A stretch of 64,000 bases of DNA, taken from the NCBI GenBank assembly GCA_000333855.2, contig CM007320.1, positions 3,216,412 through 3,280,411 of the forward strand. Direction: 5' to 3'. This document shows positions 36,741-45,821 of this stretch, one piece after another. The DNA comes from Endotrypanum monterogeii. Its lineage: Eukaryota; Euglenozoa; Kinetoplastea; Trypanosomatida; Trypanosomatidae. Every line of letters starts with the position of its first letter. The stretch's first letter is position 1. A program made the position numbers and the translations under genes. Under the pieces are notes generated by a model that was given only the letters and a program-made list of their open reading frames with translations, was not told the DNA's origin and did no database searches.

Positions 36741-39700
36741 TTAGAGCACCTTCTCCCACATTTCGACAACAAACGGCAGCTCGCGTGCAACCTGCTGCGC
36801 AGCAGCGGGGAGCTGCCCGCTACCTTCGCATACCCATTGCGAAAGCGTGAAGAGCAGGTTGAAAAAGTTCTTGTAGGCTGCGCTCCCCCGCTTCGTCAAA
36901 AGAACAGAGGACACAAGCTGGCTCATCTCCCGGTGTTCCACTGGTGTCACCCACCCAGGCGCAGAAAAAATTGACTCAGCCGGAGTGGTGTATGAGGGCC
37001 GGGGAGTGACACAAGTTTTGTCTCTCCCGTCGGTCGTGTCTGGCATTCCTGTGCTCTCACCAGTCGCTGCAGATTCTACTTTCTTTTCACATGCTTGCAG
37101 CCAGGCCCGCAACTGCTGGGAAAGAGCGTTTGTCATGATGTGGAGCTGTTCTGAGGCGGCCTCGTCGCCACCACGGTCCCCACACTGTCTAGATCTTTTT
37201 CGTAGTGCTATCACATGCTGGACAAGAATCACCAAAAAAGACTGCAGTATGGATGCGGCCACCTGCGGCACTGCCGACTTGGTCGACAGAAGTAACATTT
37301 CTTGCTCCACAGCCGCGATAGGAAACAGATGCTTAATTTCATAGTCCATGAGCACCACATTGGCGATATCGGTTTGATGCTCTTGAAGACCAAGGCACAC
37401 TGCAAGGCGAGTCAGGACTTCTCGGGTATCCTCGGCGACAATGCCAAGACACGGCCTTGATCCCAAAGTGACTTCAGCACGCGCGTGATGGTTGGAACAC
37501 AGGACACTAGCAGCAGCCAGAAATCGTCGAAGCACCTTTGCTGCTACTTCGATGTTTAGCGGGGCACTACACATGTCCATCTCCTCAGCCGCGTAGAGTG
37601 AAGACGCGGAGTCTGTGAGATGGCCAGCCTGTGCAGTGGTGCCACAGCCTATCGGATTCGATATTTGCTGTGCGTCGCCAGCGAATGTGACGTTGGGGAG
37701 GACCTGAAGTTGAACTCGTCTGTTTGGACCGCAGAGGAGGTCTTTCCATGGAACAGTGAGATGCGACTGCAGCTGTGTCAGCGGCACACCACCCGCGGTC
37801 GAGGAGGAAACATCCGAAAAAAAGAGAATCAATTCCACGAGTCGTTGCACTCGTTTTGCCCGCCTCAGCGGGGCACGCGGCGTTTCCGCAATCACCTGCA
37901 TCCACATCGTCAGTCGCATGCGCATGAAGTTTGGCACGAGCGGGAACAGCAGCTTGTCATCCGCTGCCAAGGCAAGGCTGATTTTCTGAATAAGAAGAGC
38001 TCGCTCAGCGTGATCGAGCAGTGGCAAAACCCTGAGTATCATCTTTTCCAGAAGACTGGCCAGCTGCAGCACACTCTTCAAATATCCGCGAGAAGCCCGA
38101 CTGCTAGACAGCATGAGGCCTGATGATGTACCATCGACCGGAAAGAAATTTCCATCTGGAACAGTGTTGGTCTCCCAGAAAAAAAAAGTAACCTCGGTAA
38201 TGGGACGCAGGACATGCTCCAGTACCTCTGCAGTGACAAGAAGAAGACACGATTCATACACAGAACACACGCTGCCGCCGCACACGGATGCTTTGGTACC
38301 GACGGTCGTGAAGGTTGAGTGCACTTCGTCCCAGAGGCGCTCGATGGACTGCAAAACCTCGCTGCGGAACCGCCTCGCATCCCACTGTTTTTTTTCAATC
38401 CATGGAAGCGACTCGCTCGCAACGGCGTCTGAGTAGGAGGTAAATCCTTCTTCGCGAAGAAGCGACATGAAGGCGATGAATTGCGAGTAAAAGCGGGTGG
38501 CGTCTGCATCTGCGTCTGCTCGTGGAACCTTGAAGCCGTCAAGAAGCGTGATGCTGATACCGTTCTTCTGCAAGTACACCTCCATGACGTCGCCCTCGCG
38601 GCGAGCACCACCTCCGTCTACAGTCGAGGAGAGTTCCCCACTGCTACACGCGACACTATCAAATTGGCCGCTCATTCCTTTCGACGGTTCAACACCGCTC
38701 AATCGAAGGAAAAAAGCGACTGCGGGATGGCATACCGAGGTGTGTGTGTTGCCTGAGCCGGTTTCTGTTGGTTCAGATATGTTGGATGGGGGTAAGCCCT
38801 TCGATAGGCTATGCCATAGTTGAAGTAGCTGCCGAACGCGACGTAGTAGCAGCTCAGATTGGGCAAAGGAAGTCGGTCGGCGCAGTACAAGTCGTACTGC
38901 GCAGCACCACAGCAACCCTGTGACGCAATCGACCGCAGCGCGTTTCGCCAGACCGCCGTCGACGGAGACAAACGGGATTGGCGCGCGCGCCAGTGCAGCA
39001 GTGAAATGCTCGTCGGGGAAGCTGAGCAGCGTGGCCGAGAGACACCCTACAGTCGTGCTGGAAAGCAGCGCGGCAAAGTCGCGACTAGCTTGCCGTGCAA
39101 CCCACGTGAGAGTGATGTGTGCGATATCTTTCTCTGTTAAGCCAATGTCTCTTAGTGCGGGAAGCTGCCTGAGAAAGCTGTCGATACCCCATACCCCAAA
39201 GACGAGGTCAGACAGGGGTCCGAAAATGGTGACACTTCCATCCGCGTCTTCGATGCTTTCGATGGTGTCGCGCAAAAGAATGGGGCGTGCCGATCCGACG
39301 TAAAAGCAGCGCAGAAAAGTAGAAAGGGATATGAATTCAGAAGGTTTGCAAAAATACGGCGGGGCCTTCGTGGCCTCCAGCGCGGGAGTCGGAGACTGTG
39401 CGCGTGCTCTCTCTGCTGCGGTAGACAACCGAGGCGAGTCACGCATTCTTCGCTGAAGGTACGCAGACACAAGCCTTTTATAGATGTTCTGTTCCGTGGG
39501 GTATGTTGCAAGGGCGGCGACGACATGCACATCCACATTCTTCACAAAAGTGGAAACTACAGGATAAGTTGTGGTGCAGAACGTCGCTTTCCAGAGCTCG
39601 GAGGTGACGAGAGGCGACGTCCATAGCTGTGGGTCGAAGTAGCGGGTTGCTGCGACGGCTTTGCAGGTGAGGAGGCGCTGATAGTTCTCTACCAGACTTG

Positions 39701-42047
39701 CGTACAGCTGGACGTAGTGGATACACTGCGCAGCGGTCATGCCGCGCGGCATGGCCGTAACCGCGCCATCGAAGATATCCCGCGGAGGACATGGAATTGG
39801 TGTCACGGCGATCTCGGCGTACCCCGGGGCAAATCGACACTGCACTGTTTCGCACAGCATGGTCAATTGAGCTAGGTAGGTGCGCACCTTATCGGTGCCT
39901 GCAACAGTGAAGCCTTTTTGAGGCGCGTTCGATTGTTGTACCCGCGGGCGTGGCAGTGGCAAATTCAGCGCAAGTTCCAGAAAATCGTCCGGGGTTTGAC
40001 AGGCGCGAAGTGTAGATCTGCTCAGCGCAGAGCCCTCAGTGCTCGAGGGCTCGGTTTCTGCATCCAGTGTCGGCGATGCGGCCTGCAGAGAGCGAAGGCG
40101 AGCGTGGCTTGCCATCGGGTTTCCGAGAACCCACTGGATACTGATACGGAACACGTTACCACTGGGGTCCATCAGCAAAGGGGCACTGCCGTTGCCGTCG
40201 AACGCAGCTTTCGGTCGACTTTGTGTCTGTGTCTCGTAGGTTCTGTTCATATTTTCACGGGGCACCCCTGAGAACCGCAGCAGAACACTACCCTCTGGCA
40301 CGTGCCTCGCAGCGAGGCGTTGCCATGATCGCACCGTGTAGACCTCGACAGCACGGCGCAAAGGCAGATACACAACAAGCAACAGCGCGGACCTACCACC
40401 AGCAAGTTCAGTCCACCACCATGTAAACTGAGCAGCGCGACAGCCCTTCAGGACTACCGTCACGAGGCCGCTTTGCACATCTACCACGTAAATTCGACCG
40501 CCGCCTTCGATCACAAACGCAGCCCACTGTTGCGTGGGATCCACCTGAACTCTAGTACATTTGGCGCCAGGTTGCAGGAATCTGTTCAGGCACGGTGCAG
40601 TAACCTCTTTGAGATGTTTCGAGGGCTCCGATGCCCATGATGTGCCCAGGGCACTGAACCACAAGGAGCGGGCAACCCCACTCACCACGTTTTTCAGGGC
40701 CTTCAGCTTACTAGAGGCTGACAGCTCGGAGGAGGGATGTTGTAGGGAGAAGGACGAAAGGAGTGGATTGGAGCCGCCGACAAGAAGCGCCGCAGATAAC
40801 CCGCCTCGTTCCCGTAGCGGAGACAGAAGTCGTGAAGTGCTTTCATCAGAAGCTTCGCTGAAGATGTCGGCATCGCAGAGAGAGAAGTCCGTTGGCTTTG
40901 CCGCGTTCGTCGACGCAGTTCCACTCTCAACAGCTGAGTATGAGACCGATCGCGATGCCAACAGAGACACTGAGGTTACGTAGGCTGCAAATCCACTGGC
41001 AGGCCCGGCGACTGGAAAAAGGGTCGTCGAGTTATCCGGCGACCACTCCAAAATGAGATGCGGGCGTTGCCCGTCCAGACGGTCGATGGAGGTGCGGACA
41101 AACACATCCAGCGCCACACGTGGGAGTTCAACGACGATCCCGCCGCTATGTACGACATAGACGCTTTCTATGCTCGAAAGCACAGTTGGTGAGGCTTGTG
41201 TGGTGGGGGTCTTCGTAGATAAGCCACCCTCCGGTACCCTGTTCAAAAAGGTTCCATTACAACGGTGGGATAAAGGTAGAGACGGATTCCATAGTAGCGC
41301 GTCGGAGCGCTGGCGCACCACAAACTTTACCACCCCTTGATTCACAGGGCGGCTTGGAGCACTCATTGTCCCGTGTTCTGCCACACTGCCGCTACTCTCC
41401 CCTGTATAACTGGTAGACGTGGTGGTAAGGCGCTCGCCACGGCGGTCGTCGTCGAAGCGATGATGATGCTGGAACTGTGCAACAGCAACGATAGTGCCCC
41501 GCAACGCGTTTCCAATGAGTACCGTTCCGTTCGACGTACCGATAAAAAAGTGCACGTGAACACTGCTGATCGACCTAGGAGAGCCGCGCGCTGCGGTTCT
41601 CCTCCCTGCCGCATTGTCGTCCCGGTTTGCGAGTGCATCATCAAGGGTCTCGTCAAGGGGCTCGCGTATTAGAGACACCGTTTCGATGACCCCCTCGTCC
41701 TCAGCGACGAGTTGAATGATTCGTGGAACCCGGAAGCCGGATCTCAGCACCGCTAGTATGCTCACATCTGTTTCATGTTCTACCAAGCTTTCCGAGGGCA
41801 CCGGCGAATGCGACTGCCGCGCGTTCTCGTGTGTTTGAGGAAGCAAACGCGAGGTTTCCCCAGACGAGGTTGACACCGGTTTCGATAACTCGAGAATACA
41901 TCTGTTTTTTGCTCGGTGAATGGTTGCGATGAGAAAAAGCCCAGGAATTAGCTCCACTGCACAACACGTCGTGCGTGTGGAGAAGTCCCCATCTCGCGGG
42001 GGGACTTTGCCCAATTGAATAAGTTCTAGAGGGGTCGTGGTGGTCAT
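36741..42047 (-). CDS. Large protein similar to Rab3GAP regulatory subunit (RAB3GAP2)
   Basis: 1768 residues. The region at about 495-600 matches the N-terminal beta-propeller domain of RAB3GAP2: a strand reading QWAAFVIEGGGRIYVVDVQS, then VVLKGCRAAQFTWWW (human-type WKGYRDAQxGW), then LLVVYLPLRRAVEVYTVRSW (LVIYAPRRGILEVW). The C-terminal two thirds is a helical solenoid, as in RAB3GAP2. In animals it forms a complex with RAB3GAP1 and acts as Rab18 GEF/Rab3 GAP, linking to ER, lipid droplets and autophagy; that role here is inferred. Ser/Thr/Arg-rich insertions interrupt the N-terminal half. The start MTTTTPLELI was chosen because a strong splice acceptor (42087-42121) lies just upstream; the frame beyond it translates microsatellite. 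Confidence 0.75.
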   Translation of the reverse strand: MTTTTPLELIQLGKVPPRDGDFSTRTTCCAVELIPGLFLIATIHRAKNRCILELSKPVSTSSGETSRLLPQTHENARQSHSPVPSESLVEHETDVSILAVLRSGFRVPRIIQLVAEDEGVIETVSLIREPLDETLDDALANRDDNAAGRRTAARGSPRSISSVHVHFFIGTSNGTVLIGNALRGTIVAVAQFQHHHRFDDDRRGERLTTTSTSYTGESSGSVAEHGTMSAPSRPVNQGVVKFVVRQRSDALLWNPSLPLSHRCNGTFLNRVPEGGLSTKTPTTQASPTVLSSIESVYVVHSGGIVVELPRVALDVFVRTSIDRLDGQRPHLILEWSPDNSTTLFPVAGPASGFAAYVTSVSLLASRSVSYSAVESGTASTNAAKPTDFSLCDADIFSEASDESTSRLLSPLRERGGLSAALLVGGSNPLLSSFSLQHPSSELSASSKLKALKNVVSGVARSLWFSALGTSWASEPSKHLKEVTAPCLNRFLQPGAKCTRVQVDPTQQWAAFVIEGGGRIYVVDVQSGLVTVVLKGCRAAQFTWWWTELAGGRSALLLVVYLPLRRAVEVYTVRSWQRLAARHVPEGSVLLRFSGVPRENMNRTYETQTQSRPKAAFDGNGSAPLLMDPSGNVFRISIQWVLGNPMASHARLRSLQAASPTLDAETEPSSTEGSALSRSTLRACQTPDDFLELALNLPLPRPRVQQSNAPQKGFTVAGTDKVRTYLAQLTMLCETVQCRFAPGYAEIAVTPIPCPPRDIFDGAVTAMPRGMTAAQCIHYVQLYASLVENYQRLLTCKAVAATRYFDPQLWTSPLVTSELWKATFCTTTYPVVSTFVKNVDVHVVAALATYPTEQNIYKRLVSAYLQRRMRDSPRLSTAAERARAQSPTPALEATKAPPYFCKPSEFISLSTFLRCFYVGSARPILLRDTIESIEDADGSVTIFGPLSDLVFGVWGIDSFLRQLPALRDIGLTEKDIAHITLTWVARQASRDFAALLSSTTVGCLSATLLSFPDEHFTAALARAPIPFVSVDGGLAKRAAVDCVTGLLWCCAVRLVLRRPTSFAQSELLLRRVRQLLQLWHSLSKGLPPSNISEPTETGSGNTHTSVCHPAVAFFLRLSGVEPSKGMSGQFDSVACSSGELSSTVDGGGARREGDVMEVYLQKNGISITLLDGFKVPRADADADATRFYSQFIAFMSLLREEGFTSYSDAVASESLPWIEKKQWDARRFRSEVLQSIERLWDEVHSTFTTVGTKASVCGGSVCSVYESCLLLVTAEVLEHVLRPITEVTFFFWETNTVPDGNFFPVDGTSSGLMLSSSRASRGYLKSVLQLASLLEKMILRVLPLLDHAERALLIQKISLALAADDKLLFPLVPNFMRMRLTMWMQVIAETPRAPLRRAKRVQRLVELILFFSDVSSSTAGGVPLTQLQSHLTVPWKDLLCGPNRRVQLQVLPNVTFAGDAQQISNPIGCGTTAQAGHLTDSASSLYAAEEMDMCSAPLNIEVAAKVLRRFLAAASVLCSNHHARAEVTLGSRPCLGIVAEDTREVLTRLAVCLGLQEHQTDIANVVLMDYEIKHLFPIAAVEQEMLLLSTKSAVPQVAASILQSFLVILVQHVIALRKRSRQCGDRGGDEAASEQLHIMTNALSQQLRAWLQACEKKVESAATGESTGMPDTTDGRDKTCVTPRPSYTTPAESIFSAPGWVTPVEHREMSQLVSSVLLTKRGSAAYKNFFNLLFTLSQWVCEGSGQLPAAAQQVARELPFVVEMWEKVL

Positions 42048-42086
42048 TGGGTGCACATTATGCTTATCGGATAAGCAGAGAGAGAG

Positions 42087-42121
42087 CTGATGAGAAGAGA
42101 GAGAGAAAAAAAAAAGAAGAG
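42087..42121 (-). promoter_or_regulatory. Strong candidate spliced-leader acceptor for the Rab3GAP2-like gene
   Basis: Minus strand: a long C/T tract (42091-42121, with an uninterrupted T10 within it) ends in CTCATCAG, AG at 42088-42087. 5' UTR of about 40 nt to the ATG at 42047. It rules out the upstream in-frame codons. Confidence 0.6.
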
Positions 42122-42143
42122 GTGTGTGTTTGTGTGTGTGTGG
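42121..42143. repeat. (GT)n microsatellite
   Basis: GT run with one extra T; adjoins the pyrimidine tract. Confidence 0.9.
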
Positions 42144-43084
42144 AAAGATTGGCAGAACGGCACCGCGGAAGGGTGAAGAGGAGGGGAGTTGTGGACGGTA
42201 AAGCACCGGGTGTCAGGAAATTTTATCTTCAAAGCGGGGCAACTAAGTGAAAGAAACGAGTTGCACTGTGGCTGGACGGTAACCTATTTGCACGGTTACT
42301 CAAGAATTTCCGCCCTCCAAGGGGGACCTCGTAGCGGCGGAGCACTTGTCTTCGAGTGTATTGAGACTATGAGAGGGCAACAAACAGGGGAAAATGGGGT
42401 AAGGATCAAGTATAACAACGCCTCTTGGCCATCTCAGCGGGCGCGAAAAGACGAGGGGTCATATCCGCCTTGAAGTCGACGGTGATCGATTATCACATGA
42501 GGATCTCTCTAAAAGAAGATCTTCCATTCATCACGCGCGCGTCTCCGGGCTGTGAAAGAAAAAAAATCGATACGACTATCCGCTCACTTGCGAACCCTTG
42601 TTGTCACTGAGGGCCACGAAGCGGGGATCAAAGGCAAGCGAGGGTCATGGGGATACAACGGATCATGAGCCTGCATGCTTAGTTGTAAGCTTGTAGGCTC
42701 TTCGGTGCGCAGCTGCGCGTGGAAGACAGGAGGATTACCAGAAAAGAAAGATGAGGCGGATGGGGATGGGCCACGTGTGGACAGTGAGGTAAGCACAACA
42801 AAAAGTGAGGAGAGGTCAGTGCAACGGCACCATCTGTTTCCCCTTCCTCGCTTGGTCATACTTCCACGACACATCCGCTGATGTCACGGAACGCCATGAA
42901 AGGTGTTTTATTTTGCTTCATATCATCAGAGTAAGACGAGTTGGAGAAAATTACCGCTACGCTGAGGGTGTAGCACGCTTCCCGCGATCCGCATACTCGT
43001 GTGAATGTTGGCGTTTCCATTCCCGCTCCACGTTCAAACTGGCGCCAAAGCAGACTGGAGGAGGGAGGAGATAACACGCATACC

Positions 43085-43122
<38 letters not shown>
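43085..43122. repeat. (TA)n(GA)n microsatellite, left of the gap
   Basis: TA units to 43102, then GA units. Nearly the same composite is found at 43380-43416 right of the gap. Confidence 0.9.
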
Positions 43123-43126
<4 letters not shown>

Positions 43127-43251
43127 AAACGAACGAGACGAGGAGTAGTTAGTAGTACGTACTACTACGTTCGGTCGTACGTGTCGCGACGTCGTCGTCG
43201 TCGTCGTCGTACCTTACTTTCCTTTCGTTTCGTTTCGTTTCGACCGGCGGG

Positions 43252-43271
43252 NNNNNNNNNNNNNNNNNNNN
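43252..43271. other. Assembly gap (20 N)
   Basis: Twenty ambiguous bases. The flanks (43123-43251 and 43272-43379) have a very odd composition: repeated TCG, CGTTT, ACGT-like units, with almost no AT, TG or CA dinucleotides. Confidence 1.
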
Positions 43272-43379
43272 TTACTTACCCGTCCCGTCCCACCGTTACC
43301 GTAAACCTAACGGTACGGCCGAAACGAACGACGAACGTACGGTAGGGAGGGAAGGGAGGAGTAACAACGACACTACTAC

Positions 43380-43416
<37 letters not shown>
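43380..43416. repeat. (TA)n(GA)n microsatellite, right of the gap
   Basis: TA units to 43399, then GA units; ends about 40 bp before the MscS stop codon. Confidence 0.9.
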
Positions 43417-43457
43417 GAGAGAAAAAGGAAAACCCTGCAGGGCGAGTATTATTGGAC

Positions 43458-43973
43458 CTACACTTTCGGTGGCCTAGTTGCGCGATCGGCTGCTGTCCAT
43501 TCCTTCTTGTCTTTTGCCAGGGCGGCGTCCTCCGCGTTTAATGACGTGTTCAGACTTGAGTCTCTCCACGTGACGATAGAGTTTAGCACCAAATTATTTG
43601 GCACACAAACAACTGCCTTGTCGTCGTTTCGCAAGTAGATGTACCGCGTATCCCAGTCCACCACGGTTCCAGAGACCATAGTTGCACCTACCCCGATAGC
43701 GACCTTGTTGCCTGTTCGTAGCGCCCGCTGACCGGAGAGGGCGATGCTGGCGACAAAGTTAGCACCAAAGTCCTTGCACGCAAAGCCGATTGTTGCTCCC
43801 GTGACGCCAGCAGCTGCGATAAGAGGCGAAGTGTCGACGCCAAACGTACCTAGAGCTGTGAATACCAGTAGTCCCTCGACAGTCAAAGCCGTCACACGGC
43901 TAGCAACACTGCGCTGCCCAGGGTCTTTGATGATTCCCGTTTTTTCGTAAATCGAATTGAAAAAGCGCTTCAT
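43458..43973 (-). CDS. MscS: MscS-type mechanosensitive channel (minimal form)
   Basis: 171 residues. Hydrophobic helix at about 27-46; then a glycine/alanine-rich pore helix at about 48-78 (SPLIAAAGVTGATIGFACKD), matching MscS TM3; then RALRTGNKVAIG and the beta domain GTVVDWDTRYIYLRNDD followed by VCVPNNLVLNSIVTW, equivalent to the MscS IPNxxI segment. It has only about two membrane helices and a short tail, far smaller than E. coli MscS (286). MscS-like channels of this size are known in trypanosomatids, where they gate on membrane tension during osmotic stress. The N-terminus is basic (MKRFFNSIYEK). True ATG start. Confident family call; oligomer and location inferred. Confidence 0.9.
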   Translation of the reverse strand: MKRFFNSIYEKTGIIKDPGQRSVASRVTALTVEGLLVFTALGTFGVDTSPLIAAAGVTGATIGFACKDFGANFVASIALSGQRALRTGNKVAIGVGATMVSGTVVDWDTRYIYLRNDDKAVVCVPNNLVLNSIVTWRDSSLNTSLNAEDAALAKDKKEWTAADRATRPPKV

Positions 43974-45105
43974 TTCTTCCCTCCTTCTCCCCTGTCCCCT
44001 AATATGTTTGTGGCTATACTAGCGGTGCTGCAGCTATTGAGGATGAGTTAGCAAGGCGGCTGGTTGAAATCAAAGTCACGTTGACGTTTCGAGCAGACTG
44101 AGACGTCTGCGCGTAATCGTTGTTCTTGTGGTGGTGGTGTGCCGGAGGGGGGGGGTAAGGTTTCGGTAGGAGAAGCGGGAAGGCTGCAGAAGCAGGGATG
44201 GAGGCAGAGTAGAACAACTTTCTAGCTAAGGCTATGAGAGCACCGTCCTCGTCACGAGACATTAAAAAAAAAAAAAAGATACCCTCGTTCGGAGCCATAT
44301 CCAAGTTAGCATTGAGAAATGCGCTCTAATGCTACCAAAATGTGCAACAGACAACTTCGTGAGCTACGCGAATTCGTGCGATCTCGCGGATCTTCCCAGC
44401 TTTCCAAGCTTACTAGGAAGACTGTCTTTTTTTTTCCACTCAAGCTGTACAGGCGAATGCACCGCCCGCGGTGCATGATTTCTACCACTGAAGGCTATGT
44501 GAATGTGTGCGTGTTATGTATATTCTTTTCGACCTGTTTCTTAGTGCGTGAAAAGCGCTTCAACTCAAATCAATCAATCATATATATATAGTTTTCTCCC
44601 CTTTGGTTTCAGTTAAGTGTATTAGAAACGCTCACAGGTTCCGTGCTAATGTGCTGAAACGCATGCACAGTACACAATTTCGTACATGGACCACTAGACC
44701 CTCGGACGCACGCACGCACGCACGCAAATACGTACGCCAGTTGAGACGCGCAAAGAAAGTTACCGTCCATCGCTTTTTTTTTCTCCCAGAATTCAGTTTA
44801 GTAGTAATAATAAATCGCGCGTGTTGGACAACAGGGTAGAAAACATAAAATGAAAGAAAAAACAACAACAGCTACACCAAAGACTTCTTCATGTCAGGGG
44901 ACGGCGCGCATGCTGGCATGCGGCATTTACCCTGGGCATCTCGATTCCGTTGTGAAACACTAGGGGAGCGGCGCAGACTTTCGGTGCTCGTTGCTTGCAC
45001 AAGAAGCATAGCCGCGCCTACATCTCGCAGAGTTCACCCGTCTCCGCCTTGCCCCGCAGTACACCAAGAAGGAATGGGAAGTGTGGGCATCTCACATATT
45101 TGCTT
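43974..45105. other. Spacer upstream of MscS
   Basis: No gene seen. An A-run (44262-44275), a short TA run (44580-44591), an ACGC repeat (44706-44726) and T-runs. Confidence 0.65.
44706..44726. repeat. (ACGC)n tandem repeat
   Basis: Five tetranucleotide units. Confidence 0.9.
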
Positions 45106-45249
45106 TTACAAACCTGTGCTAGCAGCACCCGCGGGCTTGGCAGTCTGCTTGTTAACAATAGCTGACTTTGACTTTCCGTAGTCATCACGACGGCGGCCGC
45201 TAGACCTGAGGAACTGCTGGTACTGAGCAGAGTTGGTGTCGTAGATCAT
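45106..45249 (-). CDS. Very small protein, 47 residues, unrecognised
   Basis: Not recognised. Start MIYDTNSAQYQQFLRSSGRR, then RDDYGKSKSAIVNKQ and a C-terminus rich in Ala/Gly/Lys. Basic and hydrophilic, with no membrane segment. The surrounding frame is open to 45411, but only from this ATG does the composition look like a real protein: the upstream part is Cys/His/Pro-rich noise. On the minus strand the ATG follows GCCTCCTTCACC, with CTACAG acceptors further upstream. An isolated, self-contained small gene between TRM6 and MscS is plausible; proof needs conservation or RNA/ribosome data. Confidence 0.5.
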   Translation of the reverse strand: MIYDTNSAQYQQFLRSSGRRRDDYGKSKSAIVNKQTAKPAGAASTGL

Positions 45250-45821
45250 GGTGAAGGAGGCACGGGGTCGAAGGGCAGGGAGGGCTGTAGAGCAGTAGGA
45301 GCCAATGCAGTGACACGGGTGAGGGGAGCTGCAAAAGGTAGGTTTGCGATTATGGAGTGGGGATGACTCTATATGTGTAGTCGTTAGCCCGGTATCCGGG
45401 GTAGTGCGCAAGACAGAGAGCGTGTGGAAGAATGAAATGAATGGGGCGGGGTGCAGAGAGGGAAGAAGTTAAAGCGGGAGATTATAATACAGGAAAGGTG
45501 TCTTCTTGTACGCGCGCCCCAGGGTGAGTCGGAGTAGGAAGGAGAGATTTTTTTTTCGAAGCGCGCCCTCACTTCACGAAGAGTTGACCGGTGAGCATCT
45601 TATCTTTTTTTTTTTTTCTGACTACGCGGTGGGATGGGGTTTAGCTTACACGTTTGCAGATTCTCGACACCCTTAATCGACTTAAGAAACTCCTACAAAA
45701 ATACGCACACCCGCACACACCGGTGCAAACATTGACGGGTATCCAAAAACGGAGGCGTATGCAGCGGTTGAGGGCCAAGATGTGCTTGTCAGCAGCACAG
45801 ACTCATGATCCTCAGTGGAAC
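45250..45821. other. Spacer between the 47-residue gene and TRM6
   Basis: No gene; a T-run at about 45605-45618. Confidence 0.65.

Larger units (their letters stand above)
42048..43457. other. Spacer with microsatellites and an assembly gap
   Basis: Holds the Rab3GAP2-like acceptor, a GT microsatellite (42121-42143), and from 43085 to 43416 a gap of 20 N flanked by abnormal sequence and two TA/GA microsatellites. No gene supported. Confidence 0.7.

Noticed and set aside
42048..42206. N-terminal extension of the Rab3GAP2-like protein
   Set aside because: Would include the polypyrimidine tract and splice acceptor, and translates microsatellite.
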